Below, piece by piece: positions 7,904-16,400 of a DNA stretch of 57,338 nucleotides. Position 1 is the first letter of the stretch. Each line of letters opens with the position of its first letter. The translations under genes and the position numbers were made by a program. This stretch comes from Reyranella soli (lineage in GTDB: Bacteria > Pseudomonadota > Alphaproteobacteria > Reyranellales > Reyranellaceae): positions 1 through 57,338 of the forward strand of contig NZ_BKAJ01000008.1 in assembly GCF_007992495.1 (NCBI RefSeq). The letters are read 5' to 3'. The notes below the pieces were generated by a model. The model did not search any database. It had not been told where the DNA came from and saw nothing but the letters and a program-made list of their open reading frames with translations.

Positions 7904-9061
7904 ATGTCCAAGCACGACTTCACCAAGGAAGAATTTGCGAGTCGGCTGAGCCGGACGCGCGAGGCGATCGATCAGGCCGGTCTCGACTGGCTGCTGGTGA
8001 TCCATCCCGTATCGATGCGCTGGCTGATCGGACAGGACAATAAGAGCTACACGGCGTTCCAGTGCCTGCCGGTTTCGGCGAAGCCGGGCAAGCTCACCGT
8101 ATTCACGCGCGAGATGGAGCGCAACGAGTTCGAGGCGGACTCGATGGTCGATGAGGTGCGCAGCTATAACGGCCGGGAGCCGGAAGATCCGATGCAGGCC
8201 TTCGCCGCGCTGGCCGAAGAGTTCGGGCTGAGAACGGCCCGTGTCGGCATGGAGGTTCCGTCCCATTATCTGCATCCGCATCACTACTTGAAGCTGAGGG
8301 ACCTGCTCGGTCCGGCGCTGGTTGCCGAGCCGAACCATCTGATCAACGACCTGAAGGTGGCGAAGTCGCCGCGGGAACTCGACTACCACCGTCGCTCCGC
8401 GCGCATCGCCGCGGACGCCTGGGCTGCGCTCTTGTCGGTCGCCCGGGAAGGGGCAAGCGAGCTGGAATTATCAGCGGCCGCCTACCAGAAGATCCTGTCC
8501 TCGGGCAGTGTCCTGCCGGCAAGCACGATGAACCTGATGACCGGCGAACGCAGCGCATTCGCGCTGGGCGGGCCGACCGAGCGGCGCATGCAGCGCGGCG
8601 ACACCGGAGTGGTCGAACTCGGCGGCGCCTATAGACGCTACACCTCGACTCTCGGCCGCCAATGGTCAATCGGCAAGCCGAGCGAACGGCTGCTGGAACT
8701 GCACAGAATTGTCTGCGACGCCTCCGACGCGGCAGTCGCCGAGATGAAGGCCGGGGCACCAGCGATCAAGGCGCACGAGGCGCTGAAGGGCGTGATCGCA
8801 CGTGCCGGGCTCGACCACTACCGACAGCATACTTCGGGTTACGGCATGGCACCGGGCTTCCCGCCCTCCTGGGGCGAGCCGACCAACATGTTCGGCGGCA
8901 GCAAGGACGTGCTGCAGGCCAATATGGTGATGACTGTCGAGCCCGGCCTGTTCAGCAAGGATGAAGGTCTCGGCGTCCGCCTCATCGACAACTTCATCAT
9001 CACGGAGACCGGCGTCGAGCGTCTGTCGACCACGTCGCGCGATATCGCGGTGGTCGAATGA
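7904..9061 (+). CDS. M24-fold hydrolase of the creatinase/ectoine-hydrolase type, metal site lost
   Basis: 385 aa, pita-bread fold, from the ATG at 7904 after AAGGAAAGG. M24 aminopeptidases need Asp, Asp, His, Glu, Glu. Here the first Asp is E238 (VVELGG), the second is T249 (RYTSTLGR), the His is Y313 (SGYGMAPG) and the last Glu is lost (RLIDN); only E346 (TVEPG) remains. Creatinase and ectoine hydrolases (DoeA/EutD) share this metal-free state, and GFPPSWGE (318-325) resembles the ectoine-hydrolase loop. Inference: it opens a C-N bond of the imported compound rather than acting as a prolidase. It ends two bases before a convergent amine-oxidase gene. Confidence 0.85.
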   Translation: MSKHDFTKEEFASRLSRTREAIDQAGLDWLLVIHPVSMRWLIGQDNKSYTAFQCLPVSAKPGKLTVFTREMERNEFEADSMVDEVRSYNGREPEDPMQAFAALAEEFGLRTARVGMEVPSHYLHPHHYLKLRDLLGPALVAEPNHLINDLKVAKSPRELDYHRRSARIAADAWAALLSVAREGASELELSAAAYQKILSSGSVLPASTMNLMTGERSAFALGGPTERRMQRGDTGVVELGGAYRRYTSTLGRQWSIGKPSERLLELHRIVCDASDAAVAEMKAGAPAIKAHEALKGVIARAGLDHYRQHTSGYGMAPGFPPSWGEPTNMFGGSKDVLQANMVMTVEPGLFSKDEGLGVRLIDNFIITETGVERLSTTSRDIAVVE

Positions 9062-9063
9062 GC

Positions 9064-10368
9064 TTACTGTCTTGCGGCATCGATGCGATCGAGCCATCGC
9101 TTGGCCGAAGCCACAGTGGCGACAACGAGCGCGGCTGCATCGTGCAGCGGCAGCGGCCGCAGTCCCGTGACCGGGAAGACGGTTGCGTCCTCGCTGGCGC
9201 CGCCGGCGAGCGCCGCGAGGTCGCGGCCGAGTAGGCTCGCGACGGCGAGGCCGCGGCCGTTGCAACCGATGGCGCTCCATACGCCTTCGGCCAACCGATG
9301 AACGCGCGGATACTGATCCGGGGTGAGCGCTATCCAGCCGCTCCAGCTCTCGTGCACCCGTGGGGTCGGCAGGCCGGGATAAAGCTCGGTCAACCGTCGC
9401 TGCACCATCTTCGGCGCATCGGCCTGCCCCGGCACGAAGGAGGCGCCATCGATCGACACGTGCAATCGCTCGCCGAACTTGCGCACGCCCGAATAGAGAC
9501 GTCTCGTGTCAGTCAACGGCTGTCCTTGCGGCAGGATGCGCGCGAGCGCGTCCTCGGGCAGCGGCTCGGTGACGGCACCGTGCACCAGGAATGGCACGAC
9601 GCTACGCGCAAGGCTTGGCCAATGCGATCCCGAATAGGCATTGGTCGCGATGATCACCTGCGCCGCGGTGAGCCGGCGCGGACCACAGCAGATTTCCCAT
9701 TCGGGTCCGCGCGGTACGATCCTGTCGACGCGCGTCCCAGAGTGGATCAACGCGCCATGAGCGCTTGCCGCGCGGGCGATCCCGCGCGCATAGGCGAGCG
9801 GATCGAGATGGAAGCCGCGCGGATCGAGCAGCACGGCCGGATAGAAGTCGCTGCCGACCATATCGGCAGCGTTCTTGCCGTAGAGCATCTGCGCGGGCGT
9901 GCCGGGCAGCGCGGCGGCCGTCGCTTCGAATTGCCGCCTTCCGGCTTTGGTGCGTGCGCCGATGAGGATGCCGGTCCGCGTTGCCGCGCACGCGATCTGA
10001 TAGCGCTCAATGAATGCCGCAACCTCCTCTGGCGCCTGGGCGACCGCTTCCGACAGTCTTGTCCCGCGCTCTTCGCCGAGGTCGGCGATGATCTTCTCAT
10101 GACCGTGCTTCAGATACGGGACGAGCTGACCGAAGGCCCGGCCGGAGGCGCCGCTCCCGATTCCGTGGGCTTCGAGCACCGCGACCCGGGTACCATTCAC
10201 CGCAAGATGGTAGGCGGTCCAGAGTCCCGTTATCCCGCCACCGACGATCGCGACATCGACGCGGCTCGCCCAGGGCGTGGCAACCGGCGGCGGCTCGACG
10301 CCGGCCGCGCCATAGAGCGACGGCGGAACGCTCGTGTCACTCGCGACGCGGCGTTGAATCAGACCCAT
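9064..10368 (-). CDS. FAD-dependent amine oxidase (DAO/PuuB-like)
   Basis: 434 aa. A dinucleotide-binding motif VAIVGGGITGLWTAYHLA (residues 39-56) lies behind a 38-residue N-terminal extension, as in gamma-glutamylputrescine oxidase and related D-amino-acid-oxidase-fold enzymes. SGASGRAFGQLVPYLKHGHE matches the flavin-proximal SGRNGG region in altered form, and a C-terminal GCNGRGLAVASLLGRDLA closes the FAD site. It likely oxidises a secondary or primary amine to an imine plus H2O2. It converges on the M24 gene, so it is not in that operon, but it would suit the next step if M24 cleavage releases an amine. Confidence 0.88.
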   Translation of the reverse strand: MGLIQRRVASDTSVPPSLYGAAGVEPPPVATPWASRVDVAIVGGGITGLWTAYHLAVNGTRVAVLEAHGIGSGASGRAFGQLVPYLKHGHEKIIADLGEERGTRLSEAVAQAPEEVAAFIERYQIACAATRTGILIGARTKAGRRQFEATAAALPGTPAQMLYGKNAADMVGSDFYPAVLLDPRGFHLDPLAYARGIARAASAHGALIHSGTRVDRIVPRGPEWEICCGPRRLTAAQVIIATNAYSGSHWPSLARSVVPFLVHGAVTEPLPEDALARILPQGQPLTDTRRLYSGVRKFGERLHVSIDGASFVPGQADAPKMVQRRLTELYPGLPTPRVHESWSGWIALTPDQYPRVHRLAEGVWSAIGCNGRGLAVASLLGRDLAALAGGASEDATVFPVTGLRPLPLHDAAALVVATVASAKRWLDRIDAARQ

Positions 10369-10406
10369 GCGCTGCCTCGATCGATCGAGCGGCGTGCTGG
10401 CATGGT

Positions 10407-11501
10407 TCAGGCCGGCACGCCGTACACCGTGATGGCCATGACCAGGTAGACGGCCAAAAGCTGGACTCCGGTGAACCAGGTCGACTGGCCGTCGACCAGG
10501 AGGATCGAGGCGACGAAGGTCGCCATCAGCACCAGGAATATCTCGACCGGCGGGAAGGCGAAGCTGAGCGGCGCCGGCGCGATGAACAGGCTCAGCAGGA
10601 CCAGCAGCGGCGCCACGAACAGCGCGATCTGCGTGGTGCTGCCGACGGCGACGCTAAGGGCGATCTCCATGCGGTTGCGCATGGCCATGATCACGGCCGT
10701 GCTGTGCTCCGCGGCATTGCCGACGACCGCCACGACGACGATGCCGACGAACATGTTGGTGAGGCCGAGCGCCTTGGAGGCATGCTCGACGGTGGCGACC
10801 AGGATCTCGCTCATCCAGACGATCAGGACGGTCACGGCGAGCATGACGCCGACGGCGAGGTTTATCGACCAGGGTGTGCCGTGTTCTTCTTCCGCCGCCT
10901 CGGTAGATCCGCCGCTGAACAGGTGAACGTGCGTGCGCAGCGAGAACACCAAGCTCAGCAGGTAGACACCCAGCAGGATGACCGAGACGACGATGCTGAA
11001 GTTCACCGACTTGGCGACGAACTTGGCGCTGTCCACGGCGGAGACGATCGACGGGACCAGGATGGCCATGGCCGCCAATGCCATCATGCCGACCTGGGCG
11101 CGGGCGCCGATCGTGGCGAAGGTCTGGATCGGATGGCGGAGCCCGCCGAACAAAAAGGCCGCGCCCATCACCAGCAGCAGGTTGCCGATGATCGAGCCGG
11201 TGATCGACGCCTTGACGATGTCGAGCATGCCGGCGCGCAGGGCCACAATGGCGATGATCAGCTCGGCGGCATTGCCCAGCGTGGCGTTAAGGAAGCCGCC
11301 GATCGCATCGCCGACCCGGGCGGCGAGCTTCTCGGTGGCATGCCCCAGCAGGCCGGCCAGCGGAATGATGGCGACGCAGGCGAGGATGAAGCCCAGCAGC
11401 GCGGCATGAGGCATGGCGTAGTGCACCCCAGCGGCCACCGGAACGGCGATCAGCAGCCAGACCAGCGGCGCCTCGGCCAACACGCTTCGTATTGTCTTCA
11501 T
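10407..11501 (-). CDS. Calcium/proton antiporter of the CaCA (ChaA/CAX) family
   Basis: About 364 aa, from the ATG at 11499-11501 behind a GGGAGG ribosome site; a longer start at 11531 is less likely. About eleven hydrophobic helices form two homologous halves. The alpha-repeats are obvious: GGFLNATLGNAAELIIAIVAL in the first half and VVGNAAEHSTAVIMAMRNRM in the second, each with the conserved Glu used for Ca2+ and H+ exchange. An acidic loop rich in Glu (STEAAEEEHG) separates the halves. It would export calcium from the cytoplasm. It is divergent from the SphA-like gene across about 50 bp. Confidence 0.93.
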   Translation of the reverse strand: MKTIRSVLAEAPLVWLLIAVPVAAGVHYAMPHAALLGFILACVAIIPLAGLLGHATEKLAARVGDAIGGFLNATLGNAAELIIAIVALRAGMLDIVKASITGSIIGNLLLVMGAAFLFGGLRHPIQTFATIGARAQVGMMALAAMAILVPSIVSAVDSAKFVAKSVNFSIVVSVILLGVYLLSLVFSLRTHVHLFSGGSTEAAEEEHGTPWSINLAVGVMLAVTVLIVWMSEILVATVEHASKALGLTNMFVGIVVVAVVGNAAEHSTAVIMAMRNRMEIALSVAVGSTTQIALFVAPLLVLLSLFIAPAPLSFAFPPVEIFLVLMATFVASILLVDGQSTWFTGVQLLAVYLVMAITVYGVPA

Positions 11502-11553
11502 TGCGACCTCCCCGACGCAGCCATGATACACTCAAATGAAACGGGGGGAGCGA

Positions 11554-12534
11554 ATGCAACTGAGGGCAATCGCCGTCGTGCCGTTGGCCGCCGCCATTGG
11601 CCTCGTGTTGGCCCCAGCGGCGGCGATCGCCGATGAAGGCGGCGCCAGCGTCTGGCTGCCGGGCCAGTTCGCAAGCTTCGCCGCGGTGCCGGGCGATCCC
11701 GGCTTCTCCCTCGAGGCGCTCTTCTACTTCCGGAAGGCCAGCGCCACGGCGGGCACGAGCTTTTCACGCGGCGGCGGCCTGCTGCTGGGCTACGAAACGA
11801 CCGAGCAGTACCTCTACCTGACGCCAGGCTACACCTTCGCCGATCCGGTGCTGAACGGGCAGCTCTGGCTAGGCGTGACGTTCTCGGCCGGCCGCGCCGA
11901 TACATCTGTATGGGGCGTCCTGTCCGGCCCCCGTGGCAACGCTTTTTCAGCCGGCACCAGCGACACGGCGACCGGCGTCAGCGACCTCTATCCCATGGCT
12001 TCTCTGAAGTGGCAGACGGGCAGCCACAACGTCATGACCTACATCATGGGAAGTGCGCCTGTCGGCATCTACGATCCCAATCGCTGGGCCGGCGTCGGCG
12101 TCGGTCATTGGGCGATCGACTGGGGCATGGGCTACACCTACATGCCGGCCTCGCCCTTCGAGTTCTCGGTCACCGCCGGCATGACCTACAACTTCATCAA
12201 TCCGACGACGCAGTACCAGAGCGGCACGGATGCGCACATCGACGTCGGGGCCTCCTGGTCGTTCAGCGATTCGCTCTATGTCGGCGTGGCCGGCTATTTC
12301 TTCAACCAGCTCAGTCCCGACACCGGTGGTTCGGCATTGCTGGGCGATTTCCGGTCGCGGGTGGCGGGCGTGGGCCCGCAGGCCGGCTGGTCGTTCCGCC
12401 TCGGCGGCATCGCGACCGATGTCAGCGTCCGGGGCTACAAGGAATTCGCCGCCCAGAACCGTCCGGAAGGCTGGAACGTTTACCTCACTTTGTCGCTGTC
12501 GCGTGCCCGGCGCTCGGGAGACAAGGCGCCATGA
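11554..12534 (+). CDS. SphA/MetA-type outer-membrane beta-barrel protein
   Basis: About 326 aa, from the ATG at 11554 after GGGGGAG. A signal peptide (LRAIAVVPLAAAIGLVLAP, cleavage near AIA) precedes alternating aromatic/polar strands (YLYLTPGYTF, LWLGVTF, GMGYTYMPASPFEFSVTAG, SLYVGVAGYFFNQL), and the protein ends in a short Arg-rich tail. This agrees with the 'MetA-pathway of phenol degradation'/SphA putative transporter family, thought to pass hydrophobic or aromatic substrates across the outer membrane. No linked degradation genes are seen, so the substrate is unknown. The stop overlaps the next start (ATGA). Confidence 0.82.
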   Translation: MQLRAIAVVPLAAAIGLVLAPAAAIADEGGASVWLPGQFASFAAVPGDPGFSLEALFYFRKASATAGTSFSRGGGLLLGYETTEQYLYLTPGYTFADPVLNGQLWLGVTFSAGRADTSVWGVLSGPRGNAFSAGTSDTATGVSDLYPMASLKWQTGSHNVMTYIMGSAPVGIYDPNRWAGVGVGHWAIDWGMGYTYMPASPFEFSVTAGMTYNFINPTTQYQSGTDAHIDVGASWSFSDSLYVGVAGYFFNQLSPDTGGSALLGDFRSRVAGVGPQAGWSFRLGGIATDVSVRGYKEFAAQNRPEGWNVYLTLSLSRARRSGDKAP

Positions 12535-13193
12535 TCGCCCGTTTCGTCGGCCGTTACCTCGATCCGTCGGAGACACTGCTCGAGGTGCTGTTCGGCCTGA
12601 TCATGGCGCTCACCATCACCGTTGGCGCCCGGCTGCTGTCCGAGCGCGCCGACATCGTCGGCGTCGAGCTCGCCGTGGCGCTGCTGGGCTGCAACGTGGC
12701 CTGGGGCGTGATCGACGGTGCGTTCTTTCTCCTGGGTACGATCTTCAACCGCAACAGGCGCGTGCAGTTCGTCAAGCGGCTGCAGGCCGCCGCCGATGAG
12801 ACGGAGGCGCTCGCCGCGGTCAGGGACGAGTTCGACCTGCAAGGCGAGCCGGCGATGCGTGCCGAAGACAAGGCCAACCTGCACAGCTCGCTCTTGCAGT
12901 TGTTCCGGCATGCCGGGACGGCGCGGGCGCAGTTGCGGGTGGACGACTGGATCGCCGCCGTGCTGATCGCTGTCTTGGTCAGTGTGACGGCGATCCCAGG
13001 CCTCATTCCGCTGCTGCTGATCCAGGATGGCTTTGTCGCTTTGCGCATGGCCAATGCACTGCAGATCGGCCTGCTGTTTTTCGTTGGCTATTGGTGGGCG
13101 CACTACTCGGGAAGCAATCGCTGGCTGGTCGGCCTGGGAATTGCATTATTAGGGACGGCACTGGTTCTGCTGGCGGTACCATTGGGAGGCTAA
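12531..13193 (+). CDS. Integral membrane protein of unknown function
   Basis: 220 aa, translationally coupled to the SphA-like gene (ATGA at 12531-12534). It has hydrophobic segments near residues 15-33, 45-65, 140-160, 170-185 and 195-215, with a charged cytoplasmic domain of about 70 residues between the second and third. The spacing (two helices, acidic/helical linker, three helices) recalls VIT1/CCC1-type metal-transporter relatives, but I cannot point to the diagnostic metal-binding residues, so this is only a suggestion. The pairing with an outer-membrane barrel suggests a joint role in envelope transport. Confidence 0.8.
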   Translation: MIARFVGRYLDPSETLLEVLFGLIMALTITVGARLLSERADIVGVELAVALLGCNVAWGVIDGAFFLLGTIFNRNRRVQFVKRLQAAADETEALAAVRDEFDLQGEPAMRAEDKANLHSSLLQLFRHAGTARAQLRVDDWIAAVLIAVLVSVTAIPGLIPLLLIQDGFVALRMANALQIGLLFFVGYWWAHYSGSNRWLVGLGIALLGTALVLLAVPLGG

Positions 13194-13285
13194 GTCGCAG
13201 GGACGATCATCGAATTGCAACGTGCACCAGCTACCGGCAAGTGCTTCACTGATGACCTGAGAGGAACCGCGGGGGAGTGCTCATC

Positions 13286-15433
13286 ATGCCTGCTACCTCA
13301 AATCCCAATTTCTTCCAGGAATACTGGCTCGACGTCTGGCAGCGCTCGATCCTGACGCTCGACGTGCTGCGCGAGCGCGGCAACACCTACATGGAGCGCC
13401 GCGACAGCCCGACGCCTCACGTCCTGAGCTTCAAGTTCGAGCTGGTCTGCGACGGGCGGGCCCTGCCGCGGCCGGTCAACTACATGCTGGTGCAGATCGT
13501 GCCGCCGGCCGGCACCGCGACCGACGAATCCAAGCCGCCGTTCGTCGTTGTCGATCCGCGCGCCGGCCACGGCCCCGGCATCGGCGGCATGAAGCAGGAC
13601 AGCGAGATCGGCGTGGCGCTGGCCGCCGGCCATGCCTGCTACTTCATCGGCTTCCTGCCTCAGCCCATGCCCGACCAGACGATCGAGGACGTGTGCATCG
13701 CCGAGGCGTCGTTCATCGAGCAGGTCGCGGCGCGCCATCCCAAGGCCGAGGGCAAGCCCGTCATCGTCGCCAATTGCCAGGCCGGCTGGCAGATCATGAT
13801 GATGGCCGCGATCCGGCCAGAGATCGTCGGACCGATCCTGCTGGCCGGCTCGCCGTTGTCGTACTGGCAGGGCGTGCACGGCCACAATCCGATGCGTTAT
13901 CTCGGGGGCACCTTGGGCGGCACCTGGCTGACGACGCTGTCGGGTGACCTCGGCAACGGCATCTTCGACGGGGCAAACCTGGTCTCGAACTTCGAATCGC
14001 TCAATCCGGCCAACACCTACTGGGAGAAGGCCTACCACCTCTACTCGAACGTCGACACCGAAGCGCATCGCTTCCTCGATTTCGAAACCTGGTGGGGCAG
14101 CCCGGTGCTGCTCAATGCCAAGGAGATGCAGTGGATCGCCGACAACCTCTTCGTCGGCAACAAGCTGACCTCGGGTGAGATCCACACTTCCGACGGCGTG
14201 CGCGTCGACCTGCGCAACATCAAGTCGCCGATCATCGTGCTGTGCTCGTGGGGCGACAACATAACGCCGCCGCAGCAAGCGCTGGGCTGGATCACCGACC
14301 TGTACGCGACGGATGACGAGATCGTCGCCGACGGCCAGACCATCGTCTACACGCTGCACCAGACGATCGGCCATCTCGGCATCTTCGTGTCGGGTAAGGT
14401 GGCGACCAAGGAGCATGCCGAGTTCGCCGCCTGCATGGAGATGATCAACCTGATGCCGCCCGGCCTGTACGAGGCGGTGATCACCGAGGTGCCGGAGGAT
14501 GCGGCAAACCCGCAGCTCATCCACGGCAAGTACCTGTTCCGGCTCGAGGCGCGGACCCTCGACCACATCCGTGCACTGGGCGGCAACGACGACGCGGACA
14601 CGAAGCGCTTCGCGACCGTGGCCCGCCTGTCGGAGATCAACCACGGTCTCTACAGCACCCTGGTCCAGCCCGCGGTCAAGGCGATGACGACGGAGCAGTC
14701 GGCCGAGATGATGCGGCAGATGCATCCCAGCCGCCTGCGCTTCGCCATGTTCTCCGACAAGAATCCGATGATGCAGCCGGTCAAGGGCCTGGCCGAGGCC
14801 GTGCGGGCCGACCGCAAGCCGGTGGCCGCTGACAATCCGCTGCTGTCGATGGAGAAGATGACCTCGACCTGGATAACGACCTGGTGGGACAGCTACCGGT
14901 CGGCGCGCGACGCCATGACGGAGACGATGTTCCTCGCTCTCTACGGCTCGCCGGTGATGCAGGCGATGGTCGGCATGGCCAACGGCAGCCTGGAGCATCG
15001 CCGCATCGAGCGCGACCTGCAGCACGAGGCGAGCGAAGCGCGGATGCGCGCCGACCTCGAGAAGCGCTTCGATGTCGGCGGCCTGCCGGAGGCGGTGATC
15101 CGCAGCATCATCTGGATCCGCCTGCCGCAGGAAAGCGTCGACGAGCGCGGCTATGCCATGCTGATGGCGGTGCGCGAGATGCAGCCGGTGAACCGGCGGC
15201 TGACGCTCGGCGAGTTGAGAACCACGTTGCGCGACCAGTACCTGCTGCTGCGCCTGGACGAGGAGCGGGCGGTCGCGGCGATCCCGCGGCTGCTGCCGGA
15301 CAATGAGCAGGCGCGCCAGGCAGCGCTCGGCGCCGTCCGCCGGGTCGTCGAGGCGTCTGGCGCCCTGTCGGAGGAGAGCGTGCGACGCCTGGCCCGGATC
15401 GAGAAGCTGTTCGGAATGCCAACCCATGCCTGA
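13286..15433 (+). CDS. DUF3141 alpha/beta-hydrolase (PHA-synthase-like)
   Basis: 715 aa. The family is annotated as poly(3-hydroxyalkanoate) synthetase-like but is uncharacterised. A nucleophile-elbow motif with cysteine, ANCQAGW (C164), occupies the place of the lipase box in PhaC. A catalytic Asp probably lies in LCSWGDNITPP and a His in HQTIGHLGIF, giving a Cys-Asp-His triad. The C-terminal half (about 400-715) is helical and specific to the family. The start was set at the ATG at 13286, eight bases after GGGGGAG. It is first in a tight four-gene operon with phosphate acyltransferase, FabI and acetate kinase. Confidence 0.88.
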   Translation: MPATSNPNFFQEYWLDVWQRSILTLDVLRERGNTYMERRDSPTPHVLSFKFELVCDGRALPRPVNYMLVQIVPPAGTATDESKPPFVVVDPRAGHGPGIGGMKQDSEIGVALAAGHACYFIGFLPQPMPDQTIEDVCIAEASFIEQVAARHPKAEGKPVIVANCQAGWQIMMMAAIRPEIVGPILLAGSPLSYWQGVHGHNPMRYLGGTLGGTWLTTLSGDLGNGIFDGANLVSNFESLNPANTYWEKAYHLYSNVDTEAHRFLDFETWWGSPVLLNAKEMQWIADNLFVGNKLTSGEIHTSDGVRVDLRNIKSPIIVLCSWGDNITPPQQALGWITDLYATDDEIVADGQTIVYTLHQTIGHLGIFVSGKVATKEHAEFAACMEMINLMPPGLYEAVITEVPEDAANPQLIHGKYLFRLEARTLDHIRALGGNDDADTKRFATVARLSEINHGLYSTLVQPAVKAMTTEQSAEMMRQMHPSRLRFAMFSDKNPMMQPVKGLAEAVRADRKPVAADNPLLSMEKMTSTWITTWWDSYRSARDAMTETMFLALYGSPVMQAMVGMANGSLEHRRIERDLQHEASEARMRADLEKRFDVGGLPEAVIRSIIWIRLPQESVDERGYAMLMAVREMQPVNRRLTLGELRTTLRDQYLLLRLDEERAVAAIPRLLPDNEQARQAALGAVRRVVEASGALSEESVRRLARIEKLFGMPTHA

Positions 15434-16391
15434 TACGGCCGGCCAGGCCCCGGAGGCGCCGCACGCCAAGTATCGCCGCCTCATCGAGGTGGCGGCCAAG
15501 CATCCGCCGCTTGCCACCGCGGTGGCGCATCCCTGCGACCGCGTCTCGCTCGAAAGCGCCGTCGAGGCCGCCAATCTCGGCCTCATGAAGCCGATCCTCG
15601 TCGGGCCGCCGGCGCGATTGTTCGATGTCGCGAGTCGCGAGGCCCTGGGCATCGGCGGCTTCGAGATCGTTGAGGCCAAGCACAGCCACGATTCGGCGGC
15701 CAAGGCGGTCGAGCTGGTGCGGGCAGGGCGGGCCCAGGCCCTGATGAAGGGCAGCCTGCACACCGACGAGTTGATGGGCGCCGCCGTGGCGCGCGACACG
15801 GGCATCCGCACCGAACGGCGTATCAGCCATTGCTTCGTCATGGATGTGCCGTTGCACGACGATGCGCTGATCATCACCGACGCCGCGGTGAACATCGCGC
15901 CGAGCCTGGCCGACAAGGTCGACATCGTGCAGAACGCCATCGATCTTGCGCATGCGCTGGGTGTTCCCGAGGTGCGTGTCGCGATCCTGAGTGCCATGGA
16001 AACCGTCAATCCCAAGGTACTCTCGACGATCGAGGCGGCTGCCCTGTGCAAGATGGCCGACCGTGGCCAGATCACCGGGGCGCTTCTCGACGGGCCGCTG
16101 GCGCTCGACAATGCCATCGACCCCGAGGCTGCCGCGTTGAAGCGGATCGTGTCGCCGGTCGCCGGCAAGGCCAACGTGCTGGTGGTGCCCGATCTCGAAG
16201 CCGGCAACATGCTGGCCAAGAGCCTGTCTTTTCTGGCCGGGGCCGACGCCGCGGGCATCGTGCTCGGCACGCGGGTTCCCATCATCCTCACTAGCCGCGC
16301 CGATTCCCTCACCACGCGCCTTGCCTCATGCGCGGTCGCCGTCCTCGTGGCGGCGGCGCGGCGAGCCAGTTCTGCCCACGCAATCGTCTGA
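15426..16391 (+). CDS. Phosphate acetyl/butyryltransferase
   Basis: 321 aa. Single-domain Pta/Ptb fold with no MaoC-type hydratase domain. Recognisable segments include VAHPCDRVSLESAVEAANLG, GRAQALMKGSLHTDELMGA (substrate and CoA loop), SHCFVMDVP, DAAVNIAPSLADKVDI, and a C-terminal VVPDLEAGNMLAKSLSFLAG that matches the family's P-x-x-x-G-N-x-x-x-K core. It converts acyl-CoA plus phosphate to acyl-phosphate and CoA, feeding the kinase encoded two genes later. The ATG at 15426 overlaps the DUF3141 stop. Chain-length preference (C2 or C4) cannot be read from sequence. Confidence 0.92.
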   Translation: MPDTAGQAPEAPHAKYRRLIEVAAKHPPLATAVAHPCDRVSLESAVEAANLGLMKPILVGPPARLFDVASREALGIGGFEIVEAKHSHDSAAKAVELVRAGRAQALMKGSLHTDELMGAAVARDTGIRTERRISHCFVMDVPLHDDALIITDAAVNIAPSLADKVDIVQNAIDLAHALGVPEVRVAILSAMETVNPKVLSTIEAAALCKMADRGQITGALLDGPLALDNAIDPEAAALKRIVSPVAGKANVLVVPDLEAGNMLAKSLSFLAGADAAGIVLGTRVPIILTSRADSLTTRLASCAVAVLVAAARRASSAHAIV

Positions 16392-16400
16392 GCAGGAGAC

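Noticed and set aside
12531..13193. Confident VIT/CCC1 iron or manganese transporter
   Set aside because: Helix spacing is suggestive but no metal-binding Glu/Met pattern can be pointed out.
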